A DNA stretch of 64,000 nucleotides from assembly GCA_964016985.1 (NCBI GenBank), contig OZ024823.1:106318476-106382475 (forward strand), given 5' to 3'. This document shows, one piece after another, positions 43,346-53,824 of this stretch. Each line of letters starts with the position of its first letter. Within the stretch, counting starts at the first letter, position 1. Position numbers and translations under genes: made by a program. Origin of the DNA: Anodontia alba (taxonomy: Eukaryota; Mollusca; Bivalvia; Lucinida; Lucinidae). The notes beneath the pieces were generated by a model, which worked only from the letters and a program-made list of their open reading frames with translations, ran no database searches and was not told the origin of the DNA.

Positions 43346-43696
43346 TTACAATTTTGCTTGGACCTTGAAAGGTAAATCTGAATTTCAGTATTTTTCAGAA
43401 ATGGTGTCCGTCTTGACTTGTCTGCCTAGCAGGTATTTCACAAGCCTTTTTTCTATCAGAAAATATTAAGAAAATAATATGAATATCATCTGCTACAATT
43501 TTCCTAGCCCCTTTAAGGGTTAATCTGAAGTTCAGTTTTTTTTTTCAGAAATGGTGTCCCCATGAACTCTTCGTCATCTGAAATGTCAAGGCTTATTTTA
43601 AATCTGAAAAATAATAAAGAAAATAATATGAATGTCATCTGCTACAATGTTGCTTGGCCCTTTAAGAATAAATCGGATCTTTAATATTTTTCAGAA
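43338..43696 (+). repeat. BIRC6: Triplicated splice acceptor of exon 10
   Basis: TTTTTCAGAAATGGTGTCC occurs three times, with ATGGTG at 43401, 43550 and 43697 (spacing 149 and 147). Each copy is preceded by CATCTGCTACAAT-like sequence and a polypyrimidine tract, so the unit is part of a MITE plus the 3' splice site plus the first exon bases. Only the third leads into the long open frame. Use of the first would add about 22 residues then a stop; use of the second would hit a stop after six codons. Confidence 0.8.
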
Positions 43697-45362
43697 ATGG
43701 TGTCCTCCTGGACTCGTCCAAGTGAAGATGTGGTTGTCTCATCGATGTGTGTTCTTGAAAAAGAAGAGTTAGAATCAGACACTCCACAGAAAACAAAAGA
43801 CAAGGCTTCCAGCAAGACTGTTAAACGTCCGATACAACCTAGTCTTATATGTGGTGTATCTCTTAGAAGGACTAAGTTTCCACTAAACCACGAAGATGAA
43901 GGTGGAGGGAATGATATTCGCACAGAAGAAGTGCAATTAATGAACAAAGTCAACGAAGTTGTGAGTGGTGAAACTTCGCCACAGATAATAACAAATTCTG
44001 GTGATAATGTTCAGGATGAATCATGTGCAGAAATAGACTATATAGAGTCAACTATGTTTACTCCTTATATACTGGTGATTGCTTGTCGGGAGGATATAAA
44101 AAAGATGTCCAAACAAGTCAGTATGGATTCACTCAAGCCATCTGCAAGTACTGGAAATATACCTGCATTAGGCACAATGAGTATGAATCAAGAATGGACC
44201 CTGTTAGATCATATGTACATGTATGACTCTGATCCAGATTGTCAGATTGTGAAGGTAACCCCAGCTCCGGGCTCTCTGTCTGCCAGCAGTCCTACAGAGG
44301 GCACCAAACAAGAAACAAAACAAGAAAACTTGGAGGAAGGAGACCAACAAGCTAATCCTTCAGTTGAAAGTGCAATAAATGTTGTGCCTGTGTTACCTAA
44401 AGCTGGAGCTGTGCTTCAGTGTGTCCCTTTGCCTCAGAACTTACAGTCAGAAAATCTACATATAAAGTCTATATCACCAACTTTAGATCGACAACATATC
44501 GTTGTTTTAGTAACTACTAAATTCTCAGAAAAATCATGTAAATCTGTGATTCAGAATTCAGAAGTTGATCTTAAGAGTTTATCTTCCGACACAGATAGTA
44601 ACTTTGATCCTTTAGCACATAGCACAAGTAAAAGCTCCACAGAACAGTCAAATGGAGAAAATCCTGTGGAAAGTATGGATATTACAAAAAGTGATAGTGA
44701 GAGTAACGAGAATAGTGCCAGCTTAAGCTCTGGTTCTGATAATTGTAACTGCAATAAATCAAATACCAATTTATCAGAGCCAGCTGACACAGCTTTGTGT
44801 AGAGGATGTGTGTTGATATATAAAATTAATTATCCTAATGACCATAATTATGCTGTTATAGAAGAAACTCCTATAGTAACAAAGTATTTCAATCAGTTAG
44901 AAGATAGCATAGAGACAGTTGTGATACTTTCAAGGGAGTTAAGTGAGCATGTAGAGGAAGAGGAATTAATTAACTGTGATGAAGAAATATCTGTTCCCAC
45001 CCCTTCACAGTCCTCTCTGGTAAATGGGAAAGTGGTTGGGGTGTATGGACAGATGGCAGTGATATTTGCCAGTGGTAAAATTGCAGTGTTCAGTTGTTCA
45101 GATCTCAGTGTGTTAGCAGAAATCAAGCCTTCCCCAGGGGACAGATTCACAGGAGTGACCTATTGCTCAGGTATAGATAGACTGTGTCTCTGTTCATCTC
45201 TAGGAAAGCTGTATTTCTACCAGATAAGTGAAGAGTTGCCAAACCAGACTGATAGCTTAGTAGAAGGCAATATCACACCAGTGGTTGAATCACTGGACAG
45301 TCAAGTCCTGAATGGGTCCTGCAAGTCAGATGAAGTACTTGACACCTCACCAAAAATTTCAG
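43695..45362 (+). CDS. BIRC6: BIRC6 exon 10 (residues 453-1009)
   Basis: A 1,668-nt exon, by far the largest here. It starts EMVSSWTRPSEDVVVSS and is Ser/Glu-rich and apparently disordered for long stretches (residues about 460-620 and 740-830). Conserved propeller pieces are embedded: GAVLQCVPLPQNLQSENLHI with SISPTLD, RGCVLIYKINYP, and near the end GVTYCSGIDRLCLCSSLGKLYFYQI-type strands. In vertebrates this region is likewise a propeller with long acidic insertions. Acceptor TATTTTTCAG|AA (third of three copies); donor CA G|GTAAAT, phase 1. Confidence 0.92.
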
Positions 45363-45384
45363 GTAAATACCAATGTATAAAGTC

Positions 45385-45662
45385 TTGGGCCCAGTTGTTC
45401 AAAGTATTGTTAGCTTAATGAGCTCTTTAGTGGTCAAAATGTTAACTGTTCTAGTAAGTACAATATCTAGTTTACAGTTATTTTTGCAGTTATTTTTGCT
45501 GAAAAAATGTGAGTAGCTTTTGCAAATGCAAAAGCTACTCACATTTTTTCAGCAAAAATATTAGCATATATGCCATATTTAATGATTAAAGTTTTAACGA
45601 TATGTTAACTAACGACATCGTTAGTTTTGAACAATTGGGCCCAGTTTTCCTGACAAAATTAC
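45385..45662. mobile_element. Hairpin MITE family 3 (GGGCCCAGTTGTTC ends)
   Basis: The outer end GGGCCCAGTTGTTCAAAG faces TTTGAACAATTGGGCCCAG. The inner palindrome is TGAGTAGCTTTTGCAAATGC / AAAAGCTACTCACATTTTTT. It starts only 23 bp after the exon 10 donor. Other copies: about 59005-59240 and 63130-63355. Confidence 0.8.
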
Positions 45663-45679
45663 ACATGCAAATGGTGCAC

Positions 45680-45870
45680 ACCCATATCTCCGGATAAGGT
45701 GCTTTATTCAACCAAAAAAATATTGATATTTTTCTTATTCCTAGACAAAATCAAAATTGTGCATACCCATTAGAACTTAGAAGCACCTTGATGAGGTGCT
45801 TCTAATGAGTACCCACAACGTGCTTTTGTGGAGAAATAAGAAAAAATATTATGTGGCTACCCTTAGTATT
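45680..45870. mobile_element. Hairpin MITE family 1
   Basis: ATCTCCGGATAAGGTGC..., CATACCCATTAGAACTTAG / CTTCTAATGAGTACCCACAA. The outer arm orientation is reversed relative to most copies. A GATCAG core hairpin follows at 45880-45920. Confidence 0.7.
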
Positions 45871-46049
45871 TATGCAGGCCCAGATCAGACCAGAAGAATC
45901 TGATCAGGGTCTACACTGTCATTTCATCAAGTATTTTCTGAAAGCAATGGATAAAAAAAAAAAAAAAAATAGGCAAAAAGGTATGGAATAAAGTGAAATT
46001 TTTTGGACATTCAATATCCATTTCCCAATAAAGCTATGCATGCTGGGTA

Positions 46050-46235
46050 AAAATTTCATTTTGACTCCTAATATTTTCTTATTTCTCCATGAAAACTTAC
46101 GTTGTGGGAACTGATTAGAAATGAGGTGCTTCTCATGAATTCCCACACCATATGTTTTCAAAGAGAAATATGAAAAAATATAAAAAAAATTTTTTTGGGT
46201 TGAAAAAAAAGTGCCTTATCAGTGCTATGATTTTC
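46050..46235. mobile_element. Hairpin MITE family 1, worn
   Basis: TTATTTCTCCATGAAAAC, ACGTTGTGGGAACTGATTAG and TCTCATGAATTCCCACACCA. The right end is GTGCCTTATCAGTGCTATG. Confidence 0.65.
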
Positions 46236-46502
46236 AGTTATGATCATTCACTGGGGTGTAAGGGTACAGCGATATATCGATGCACCATGATAGTGCTATC
46301 ATGATAGTGTTTTCAGCTGTGGATAACTATCGCCAATAGATTGTTTTGCCCCTGTAGTTTTCCTCCTTCTGTAATAACATTCTGAAGCTTTTCTGTCTAA
46401 ATTAACTAAGTATGAGAACAAAAAGGATTTCCGTCCTGCAAAAATGTTTGTTAAAATGGTAGCAAAGCTGATATTTTTGAGGGTAGTAATGTTAGGACTA
46501 AG

Positions 46503-46706
46503 GATTGGTCATGAAATATTTTCTACGGTCATTCTCTCCCTTACGCTGATTCAAAAAGGGCAGTTGTCAGTTTCTGGCGAAAGAATGTGCACATTACTGG
46601 TTAACCACTTAGAGGACTTAGCTTGTCCAGTAAAAGTGTGGTTAGGTAAACTTACCATGCTTGACATGACCCATTGGGTTGATTGGGCTGTAAAACCTCA
46701 ACACAA
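46503..46706 (+). mobile_element. SINE copy without head
   Basis: Body and tail of the 6892 family (from GGTCATGAAATATTTTCTAC to GTAAAACCTCAACACAA) directly followed by a complete copy. The pair is a head-to-tail arrangement. Confidence 0.75.
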
Positions 46707-47035
46707 GCCGGCCTCGGTGGCTCCCTTGGATGCGCCGTCCGACTGGAGATCAGGAGGTGGCGGGTTCAACCCCCGCCGAGGTCTGCAACATTCTTTCGTG
46801 GAGATTGATCATGAAATATTTTCTATGGTCATTCTCTCCCTTCCGCTGATTCAAGAAGGGCAGTTGTCAGTTTCTGGCAAAAGAATGTGCATAATACTGG
46901 TTAACCGCTTAGAGGTCTAAGCCTGCCCAGTAAACATGTGGTTAGGTAAACTGACCGTGCTTGACATGACCCCATTGGGTTGACTGGGCCGTAAAACCTC
47001 AACACAAACAAACAAACAAAACCTCAACACAAACA
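46707..47035 (+). mobile_element. tRNA-derived SINE, full copy
   Basis: Starts GCCGGCCTCGGTGGCTCCCT. The A box is damaged (CTCCCTTGGA for CTCAGTTGGA), while the B box GGGTTCAACCC is intact. CAAA-rich tail. Intron 10. Confidence 0.85.
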
Positions 47036-47322
47036 AAAAAAATGTTAGGTATCTTTTATCTCTAGTTTTATAAGATCAAGGAAATTCATGAAAATACTGT
47101 TTGGTTTGGCATATAGTATCATGATGCATTGTGATATTAGTTCCTTGATAGTGATAGTATCGTGTTAGGGATATCTCTGATAGTGATACTATTGTGATAG
47201 ACATAATTTGGCATGATAGTCAGCCCTAATGATCACTTCATGAAAGAAAACCCTCAGAATATGCTTGTTATACATTTAGAATCACATATAAACATAATAA
47301 GAAAGGCTATCAATTTTCTTAG

Positions 47323-47542
47323 GAACAGAGTTATTGGCTAAGCAGCCTGTGACCTTTGAGACACTGACGTCTCTCCACAACTTGATACAGTTTGACAATC
47401 TGATGCCACGATACAGCGCCACAGTACCGCCATGCTGGAGTGAGATTCAGCAGGAACAGCAGCAGCGGCGACATCCACAACATCTTCAACATCAAGGGGA
47501 GGCAACTCAGCATACCAGAACATGGAAACTGCAGCCTGATAA
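47323..47542 (+). CDS. BIRC6: BIRC6 exon 11 (residues 1009-1082)
   Basis: QPVTFETLTSLHNLIQF followed by MPRYSATVPPCWSEIQQEQQ and the Gln/His run ending HTRTWKLQPD. Near-identical to vertebrates over its second half (PRFSATVPPCW.E.QQEQQQRRHPQHL). This closes the propeller region. Acceptor TTTTCTTAG|GA, donor AA|GTGAGT. Phase in 1, out 2. Confidence 0.96.
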
Positions 47543-47964
47543 GTGAGTGCCTTATTTGCATTAACCCATTAAAGACTGAATAAACTCTCCCACATTATAT
47601 ATTGGAAGAGTCCATTTTCAATTTTAGGTATGTCAGGCTATATTGTATAGATATTCCTAAAGAAAAATGGTTGAACTATTTGCAAACAACAGAGACCCTG
47701 ATCAGATGCCGTGGTACTGATATCTTGAAGTATTACAGAGAGTCCCTTGGGCTTTGAGATAACAAAGAGTCCCCTGTACATCTTAGTCCAGATAAACGGG
47801 GTATTCAGAAGATGATTTTTGTTAACATATGCTGGTTTTCATTGGAATTGCCCACATGAGGCAGTTCCAATGAGTTTCCTCAGAATATGTTCTGGTGCAA
47901 AAGTAACAAAAATTATCATAAATTATCACCTCAACTGGACCTGTGCTACATAATGCTATACATA

Positions 47965-48180
47965 GAGATGGAAATTGACACATAACTCCAGATAAGAGTG
48001 GTTATTAGGGAAATATTTTTCTTATTTATCCATGAAAGCACATGTTGTGAGTCCTCGTTAGAAGCATCTCAGTTAGGTGCTTCTAATGAGTACCAACAAC
48101 ATAATTTTTCTGGAAAAATAATATCAGTACTTTTCGGTTGAAAAAAAAAAAACACCTTATCTTAAGGTGTGTCGGGAGGA
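47965..48180. mobile_element. Hairpin MITE family 1, full copy
   Basis: Starts ACATAACTCCAGATAAGAG and ends AACACCTTATCTTAAGG; inner arms GTTGTGAGTCCTCGTTAGAA / CTTCTAATGAGTACCAACAA. A partly related arm set lies just upstream, 47815-47900 (GAATTGCCCACATGAGGCAG). Confidence 0.75.
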
Positions 48181-48194
48181 TTGTTATTTTTTTT

Positions 48195-48548
48195 AAAGGC
48201 TCCATATTCCTCAAAAAAGACATTTTATTATCCAAGAAAGGTTTAATAAATTGATATGTAGTATTAATGCAATCATAAAATATGGCACCTGACAGCCTGT
48301 AAAATTTTAGTTAGTCTCTTGTTCTTGAAATGAAATGATTTTTTATCGTATCTCTGAATAAATGTTGCCAATATTAATTCAGAGATACGATAAAAATCAT
48401 TTCATTTTTGATCTAGTTCAGAAAATGAGACTAACTGAAATTTTACAGGCTGTCAGTTGCCACATTTTATGATCATATTTATACTATATATCAATTTATT
48501 AGACTTTCTTGGATAAAAAATGTTATTTTTGAGGAATATGGAGCCTTT
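48195..48548. mobile_element. 354-bp long palindrome (MITE-like)
   Basis: Arms of about 165 bp read AAAGGCTCCATATTCCTCAA inward and TTGAGGAATATGGAGCCTTT outward, with a loop of about 19 nt near 48362-48380. Arm identity is high, with a few indels (an extra GTT/GATC segment). No protein-coding content. Its own family; no second copy seen in this window. Confidence 0.8.
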
Positions 48549-48664
48549 AATGTTCTTTAGATATAATGTATTGTTGCAGTGTTGATTTTCAGCAATTGAT
48601 CTCCTAGCTCTTGATAAGGATGCATAAAAAAGGAATAATTGAGGGAAAATTATACTTTTTTCTT

Positions 48665-48850
48665 AATAAAACGTGTTGTGGGCACAGGCACTCATTTCAT
48701 TTAATATGAACCTTCACCCTAGTATCCTCTCACTATAGAGGATACTAGGGTGAAGGTTCATATTATTATGAAATGAGTGCCTGTGGTTGTGGGTACTTGT
48801 TAGAATTGCCTCCTCAAGGTGATTCTAACAAGTACCCACAATGTATTGCT
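48665..48850. mobile_element. Hairpin MITE with a second 100-bp palindrome inside
   Basis: Inner near-perfect palindrome 48684-48783 (CAGGCACTCATTTCAT ... ATGAAATGAGTGCCTG, core CCTAGTATCCTC/GAGGATACTAGG) is set in an outer family-1-like hairpin (GTTGTGGGTACTTGTTAGAA / CTAACAAGTACCCACAATGT). Confidence 0.75.
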
Positions 48851-49189
48851 CTTCTGAGAAATGTGGAAAATTATCCCTTAATTATCCCTTTTACACCTCC
48901 TTATGTAGAGTTATGGATCTAACATCCCCATTAATCAGACATTGTAAGGGGACTGGATATACCTGATAGATTTTCAACCACTTTTTGACAAGGAAGACAA
49001 CATTTGTATGCTTTCCATTGTACACCAATCCCGTCTGAACTGGGGTGGGGGTGGGCGGGGGGCAATCCCGTCTGAACAGGGGGGTGGGGGCGGGGGGGGG
49101 GGGAGAAAATTTTCATCTTTTAAAGTTGTCCCCTTTTCAGAAAGCTTAAAATTGTATTAATGCCACTAAATAGAAAGTTAACCATTACT

Positions 49190-49345
49190 GCTCTCTGGGC
49201 TAATTCAGCAAGCGTCAAATTGGTGATATTTTTCTTGTTTTTCTCAGAAACAGGATATAATTCGCACGAAATATCAAATCCTATTTTCTGGGAAGAATAA
49301 GAAAAATATTTCATAGTGTCGTCTGCTGAAAATTTTTACCCAGAA
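49190..49345. mobile_element. Hairpin MITE family 2, worn
   Basis: GGCTAATTCAGCAAGCGTCA, TTTCTCAGAAACAGGATATA / AAATCCTATTTTCTGGGAAG, TGTCGTCTGCTGAAAATTTT. The centre is short. Confidence 0.65.
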
Positions 49346-49420
49346 TCATGAATGCTAAGCTATTACTGTGCAGTTTTAGCATAAACAATTGTGGGATGTA
49401 CTTTTCCTGTTTCATTTCAG

Positions 49421-49919
49421 TAACACGTGGGATGAACACCTGTTTGAGATAGTTCTACCACGAGTGTGTTGTGTTGGTCACGTGGATGTCAAGTTTACTT
49501 TGAATCCTCTTTGTACTACTAGTCCCAAAATACAAGTGACACTTCTGAAGCAGAACATCAGTGCTATAGGCCGTCCTACAATTCACATCCCCGACCAGAC
49601 CTCAGTGCCTGTGGACACTAAAATAAACTTTAATATTAAAAATACAAATTCAGATGAATCTGATTCATCTACTTCATCTGGGTACCAGTCTCCATTGGAA
49701 TTCAATAATGTTTTGGACCCCAGTTTCTTGGAAAGTCATAATGCTGAAATACTGTGTGGACCAGTCTATTTGTCAGACTGTTTGGACTTGTCTGAGAAAA
49801 GTGGACTGATTTCCCTCACAAGTCCAAAATTGCTCATCTCAAAACCGAGGTCTTTCTTACTTCATATAAAAGGATTTCCTGGAAAAAAGCAGGATCAGTC
49901 ATCTTCTGAGAAAGGAAAG
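49421..49919 (+). CDS. BIRC6: BIRC6 exon 12 (residues 1082-1248)
   Basis: TWDEHLFEIVLPRVCCVGHV then DVKFTL..., aligning with the SWDEHVFELVLPKACMVGHVDFKF start of the first jelly-roll/galactose-binding-like domain in BIRC6. Later ILCGPVYLSDCLDLSEKSGL and SLTSPKLLISKPRSFLLHIK match ILCGPVWLASGLDLSGHAGM.../RSFLIHVK. A Ser-rich linker (residues about 1150-1165) is lineage-specific. Acceptor CATTTCAG|T, donor AAG|GTAAAT, phase 0 out. Confidence 0.95.
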
Positions 49920-50006
49920 GTAAATATTGGGAATTCCTCTCTTCTACTACCTCTTTTATCCCTTAACTCCCTTTCACTGGGAGATAACACAATTTGACAT
50001 ACTAGG

Positions 50007-50213
50007 TTAACCCTTATCCTGCTGATCATGACAACCCCTACCTTTGCAAACAGTGTAGATCCAGATCAGATGGCTTCTGAAGAAGCCATCTGATCTGGAT
50101 CTACACTGTCATGTTGTTTGTGAAGTGAACGAATACATTATATCAAGTAATTGGATTAGTTAATAGTCAGAAATTGGTGTGACTAAATTAATATATTCAA
50201 GGGCAAGGGTTAA
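50007..50213. mobile_element. TTAA-end MITE
   Basis: TTAACCCTTATCCTGCTGAT ... AAGGGCAAGGGTTAA, with a core of two arms GTGTAGATCCAGATCAGATG / CATCTGATCTGGATCTACAC around GCTTCTGAAGAAGC: a nearly perfect 60-bp palindrome. Confidence 0.85.
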
Positions 50214-50419
50214 ACAAGAACAAACAAACAAAACACCATTACTTGTTACTATACTTGTCCTACAATTGTAATAAGTCCATTTTAATCTAATGTAAGCTAA
50301 TGATGCTTTGAACAACTTGGCCCAGATATTTAGGGTAAGTATGGTATTTTCTTGTGGTATAAGACACACATGTACATCAATGTATTTCTTGTAAATACAA
50401 GCTAGTTTTAAAGGTGTGG

Positions 50420-50870
50420 TTCTAATATATATGTCTTATTTCTCCACGAAAATATGTTGTGGGTACTCATTAGAAATGATTTGCCTTTCTCCATGAAAAC
50501 ATGCTGTGATACTCATTAGAAGTTACGAGCCAAGGCACTTCTAATCATAGCTACAGATAAGAGGGGGTATCCACATGATATTTTTCTTATTTCTGAACGA
50601 AAACATATGTTGTGGTACTCATTAGAAGCGCCTCGCCGAGGCACTTCTAATGAGTACCCACAAAATATGTTTACTTTCAGAAATAAGAAAGATATCAGCA
50701 TTTTTGGATGAAAAAAAGCGCCTTATCTGTTGCTATGTCTAATGTGAGTATCACAGTATGTTTTTGAAAATGTTGTGGGTACTCATTAAAAGTGCCTTGC
50801 TGAGGCACTGATGCTGTGTACCACAACATCTGTTTTTAAGGAGAAATAAGGAGAAAATATTTGCATATTT
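50420..50870. mobile_element. Cluster of three hairpin MITE family 1 copies
   Basis: A left fragment at about 50430-50540, the best preserved full copy of the family at 50546-50737 (CATAGCTACAGATAAGAG ... GCGCCTTATCTGTTGCTATG, arms GTTGTGGTACTCATTAGAAG / CTTCTAATGAGTACCCACAA) and a worn one at about 50760-50860. This middle copy defines the family length of about 190 bp. Confidence 0.8.
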
Positions 50871-51112
50871 AAGATGTTGTGCATCATATAAGATTTAGCA
50901 GTGAAATTGTAGTTTGTTCTGACGTGATTTCAGAATGAAGTTATAAATTGTTTTTCATTCAGTTTTAATTAAGAATGGGATTTCTTACATTCAGTTTGTA
51001 GTACAAATTGACAAATTGTAATATATGGCCATTTTTTTCAAAAACAGGATTATGCTGAAATGAAAGATAGTTACTGATTTAAGTGTGAATTTTCTTTTGG
51101 TTATTGATCCAG

Positions 51113-51309
51113 GAATCCAACAAGAAAAAGCGTACAGCTGCTCAGTCAATAGATAAATACAGAACAAAGTCAATCAAGGCTTTGTTTGAGAATTACGGAG
51201 CTATAACAAACACTAAAACAAAAGTGGAGAATTTGAAAGGCTGTGATTGGCTTCATGAAGTGTCAGTAACAATTAGGAAAACAAGGAAGACAAATGTTCC
51301 AAAGGAAAG
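51113..51309 (+). CDS. BIRC6: BIRC6 exon 13 (residues 1249-1314)
   Basis: A Lys-rich leader (ESNKKKRTAAQSIDKYRTKS), then ENLKGCDWLHEVSVTIRKTR, matching ENLRGCDLLQEVSVTIRRFKKT of vertebrates. Opens the helical armadillo-like scaffold. Acceptor TTGATCCAG|GAA, phase 0; donor AG|GTAAGT, phase 2. Confidence 0.94.
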
Positions 51310-51317
51310 GTAAGTCC

Positions 51318-51485
51318 TCATAGCCCTAGATAAGGGAGGATATCCAGAATTTATTATTCTTATTTCTCCACAAAAACACATATTGTGTGTACTTTTTAGA
51401 AGCACCTTGCTAAAGTGCTTTTAATGAATAACCACAACATGTTTTGATTGAGAAATAAGAAAAAAGTGCCTTATCTGGAGCTGCC
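51318..51485. mobile_element. Hairpin MITE family 1
   Basis: Begins 8 bp after the exon 13 donor: ATAGCCCTAGATAAGGGAGG ... GTGCCTTATCTGGAGCTG; arms TATTGTGTGTACTTTTTAGA / CTTTTAATGAATAACCACAA. Confidence 0.7.
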
Positions 51486-51539
51486 TGTCATGCATATGGT
51501 TTGGTAAAAAAGTATTGTAGTGAACATTGAATTTTCAAG

Positions 51540-51867
51540 GTTTAAACCTTAACCTTTACCACTCTCTTGGCAAATTCAGAGATGACTAATTGATGATATT
51601 TTTCTTATTTTTCCCAGAAAATAGGATTTGACATTCCATTCATATTATTGCCAATGGAGACAATTTGTATTTCATTCCATTTATCACTAATGGAGACAAT
51701 TTTCATGAAATGTTAAATCCTGTTTTCTGGGGAAAATATGTTGTAGTGGACTTTGAATTTTCAAGGTTTAATTAAACCTTAACCATTACTACTGGGCAAA
51801 TTCAACAGACAACAAGTTGATATTTTTTTTATTTTTCTCAGAAAACAGGATTTGACATTTCTTGCAA
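51540..51867. mobile_element. Hairpin MITE family 2, duplicated arms
   Basis: Two sets of GGATTTGACATT...GGAGACAATTT...AATCCTGTTTTCTGGGG arms and two copies of TTAACC.TTACTAC. It looks like two overlapping family-2 insertions. Confidence 0.6.
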
Positions 51868-52259
51868 ATTGTAGGGGTGGTGGGGTGTGGCGAAGGTGTC
51901 ATGTATCTTACGTCACTGGGGCGTCCAACTAATATAATTCGTATAAGCGTTTTGGCTTCTTTCTGAATCCCATTACTTATTCTCAATATTGTATGAATAT
52001 ATGTAGAATTTATTGAAATAAATATGTTTAATATTGGCTTACAGTTGGGCAAGGCCTGCTATCCTTGCAGCAGGTAAGAGTAGAGAGGGGGATGTTATTA
52101 TTTCTTCTGTTTCTTCACTTTCATTCTTGTCCTCTTTGTTCCCTGTCCCCCTCTTTCATCTCCTCTACTATCTCTTCTATCTCTTTTCTCCCTTTCTCTG
52201 GGAGACAACACAAAATGACCCACAAGGGTTGAGGTGTCGTTAAACCCCAACACAATCAA
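51868..52259 (+). mobile_element. Pyrimidine-rich SINE-like repeat, interrupted
   Basis: GGTGTGGCGAAGGTGTCATG ... GGGCAAGGCCTGCTATCCTT ... GTCGTTAAACCCCAACAC. A segment of about 100 bp (51929-52030) is inserted after GGCGTCCAACTAATAT. It was itself inserted in a family-2 hairpin, whose other arm resumes at about 52260. Confidence 0.65.
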
Positions 52260-52720
52260 ATTCATGCAAATTGTCTGTAATGGAGAAAATTTGCATGAAA
52301 TTCAAATCCTGTTTTCTGGGAAAACTAAGAAAAATATTTTAATTTGTCGGCTGCAGAATTTTTACACAGAGTGCTAAGCTTTAAAGTGCCAGTTACAACA
52401 GCAGCAGCAGGGAAGTCTGCAACAATCCAAAATGGTTGCAAAAAGCCATCTGCAACAGTTTTGAATGGTGCTTCAAGGATTAACACTGACTGCTTAGTAT
52501 GCTGGGTTAAAATTTCAGCAGACGACATTTGGAAATATTTTTTTCTTATTTTTTCAAGAAAATAAGCTTTGGCATGTCATGCAAATTGTTTAAAAAAAAT
52601 GTCAAAGTCTATGTTTTTGAAAAAAAAAAAAAAGAAGAAAATATTACACACTGTCGTCTGTTGAAAATTTTATGCAGCATACAGAGCATTAACATTGAAA
52701 TGTCAGAAATATTGATTGAT
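52260..52720. mobile_element. Hairpin MITE family 2, one resumed and one further copy
   Basis: TTCATGCAAATTGTCTGTAATG (right half of the interrupted copy, to about 52370), then a second palindromic set at 52500-52690 (AGCAGACGACATTTGGAAAT ... ACACTGTCGTCTGTTGAAAA). Confidence 0.6.
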
Positions 52721-53544
52721 GAAATCACATGAACCTTTTTATGCCTGGCCACAATGTGAAGACAGGATATTTGTAAAGATTGAAGTGTGACTGAATGATG
52801 TTCGCAAAACTTCGCACTTAATTTTTAAAATGTTTTAGTAAGGTTTTCTTCAACATCATAAAGTTGAATGTTTTTGTTGTTGTTTTCACAAATGATTATG
52901 GTATACGAATGGATTTTGCAAACGGAGGCAGCGTTTGCAGACAAGAAGTGATATGTCTAGTATTTGAAACCTTACCATTACAGGGGCTACTCTCAAAAAA
53001 TCTGCTGCAAGATTGATCCCCAATGAGGAGAGATGCAAATATTTCCATATTAGTTGTTTCCTTTCGAGGTATATCTGTTCCTTTTAATGAGAGTGGATGT
53101 CAGGGGAAGAAACTCTGTTAAACTTGTTTTGCCTCCCCCTTCTGAAATGGGTCTACTCCAAAAGGAATGAATTTGCTTCTCAAGGGGACTCCCTAACAGG
53201 TCTCAGTTTTATGACCCAGACCTAATTTCAGTCTACAGCATTTAGCTCCATTTCTGATTAGCTGCATGTTTTGCCATCATCAAACCTGGCATACACTTCC
53301 TCCCTAACATATTCAAACACTGTTATAGTGCGACATCTCATCAGGGTCTTCACTGTTTGCCACTCATGCAGCAATTGTTAGACACATCATCGAGTAGTAA
53401 ATTGTGCTTGTTCAAATTTCTGAACAAATATGGTAAGGAGTTGAGATGTCGGAATACTTAGGGTAAATACATGTACGTTAGTATTGTTGGGCTTTGACTT
53501 TAAGCTCAATTATAATAATGACAGGCACTAGTAAGTGAATCATT

Positions 53545-53770
53545 ACATGGTTCCAGATAAGGTGCTATTTTTTTTTTTTTTATTTTTTTTATTTTTTTTT
53601 TTTTTTTTCATCTAGAAGGTAATGATTTTTTTCTTATTTCTGCACAAAAATGTTATGGGTACTCATTAGAAGTGCCTCGCTAAGGAGTTTCTAATGAGTA
53701 ACCTCAACAAATGTTTTATGGATAAATGAAAGAAGTATCTTGTGGATACCCACTCTTATCTGGAGCTAAC
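53545..53770. mobile_element. Hairpin MITE family 1 with T-rich arm
   Basis: GGTTCCAGATAAGGTGC, a long T tract (53570-53610), arms TTATGGGTACTCATTAGAAG / TTTCTAATGAGTAACCTCAA, end CTCTTATCTGGAGCTAAC. Confidence 0.7.
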
Positions 53771-53824
53771 ACACTGCCTTCCATATATGTCAGAACTACA
53801 ACATAGGTTTTTATGGAGAAATAT

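Noticed and set aside
43681..45150. Minus-strand frames opposite exon 10
   Set aside because: Shadows of the BIRC6 coding strand.
46707..47035. True tRNA gene
   Set aside because: A and B boxes are present, but the region cannot form an acceptor stem and is followed by a SINE body and tail.
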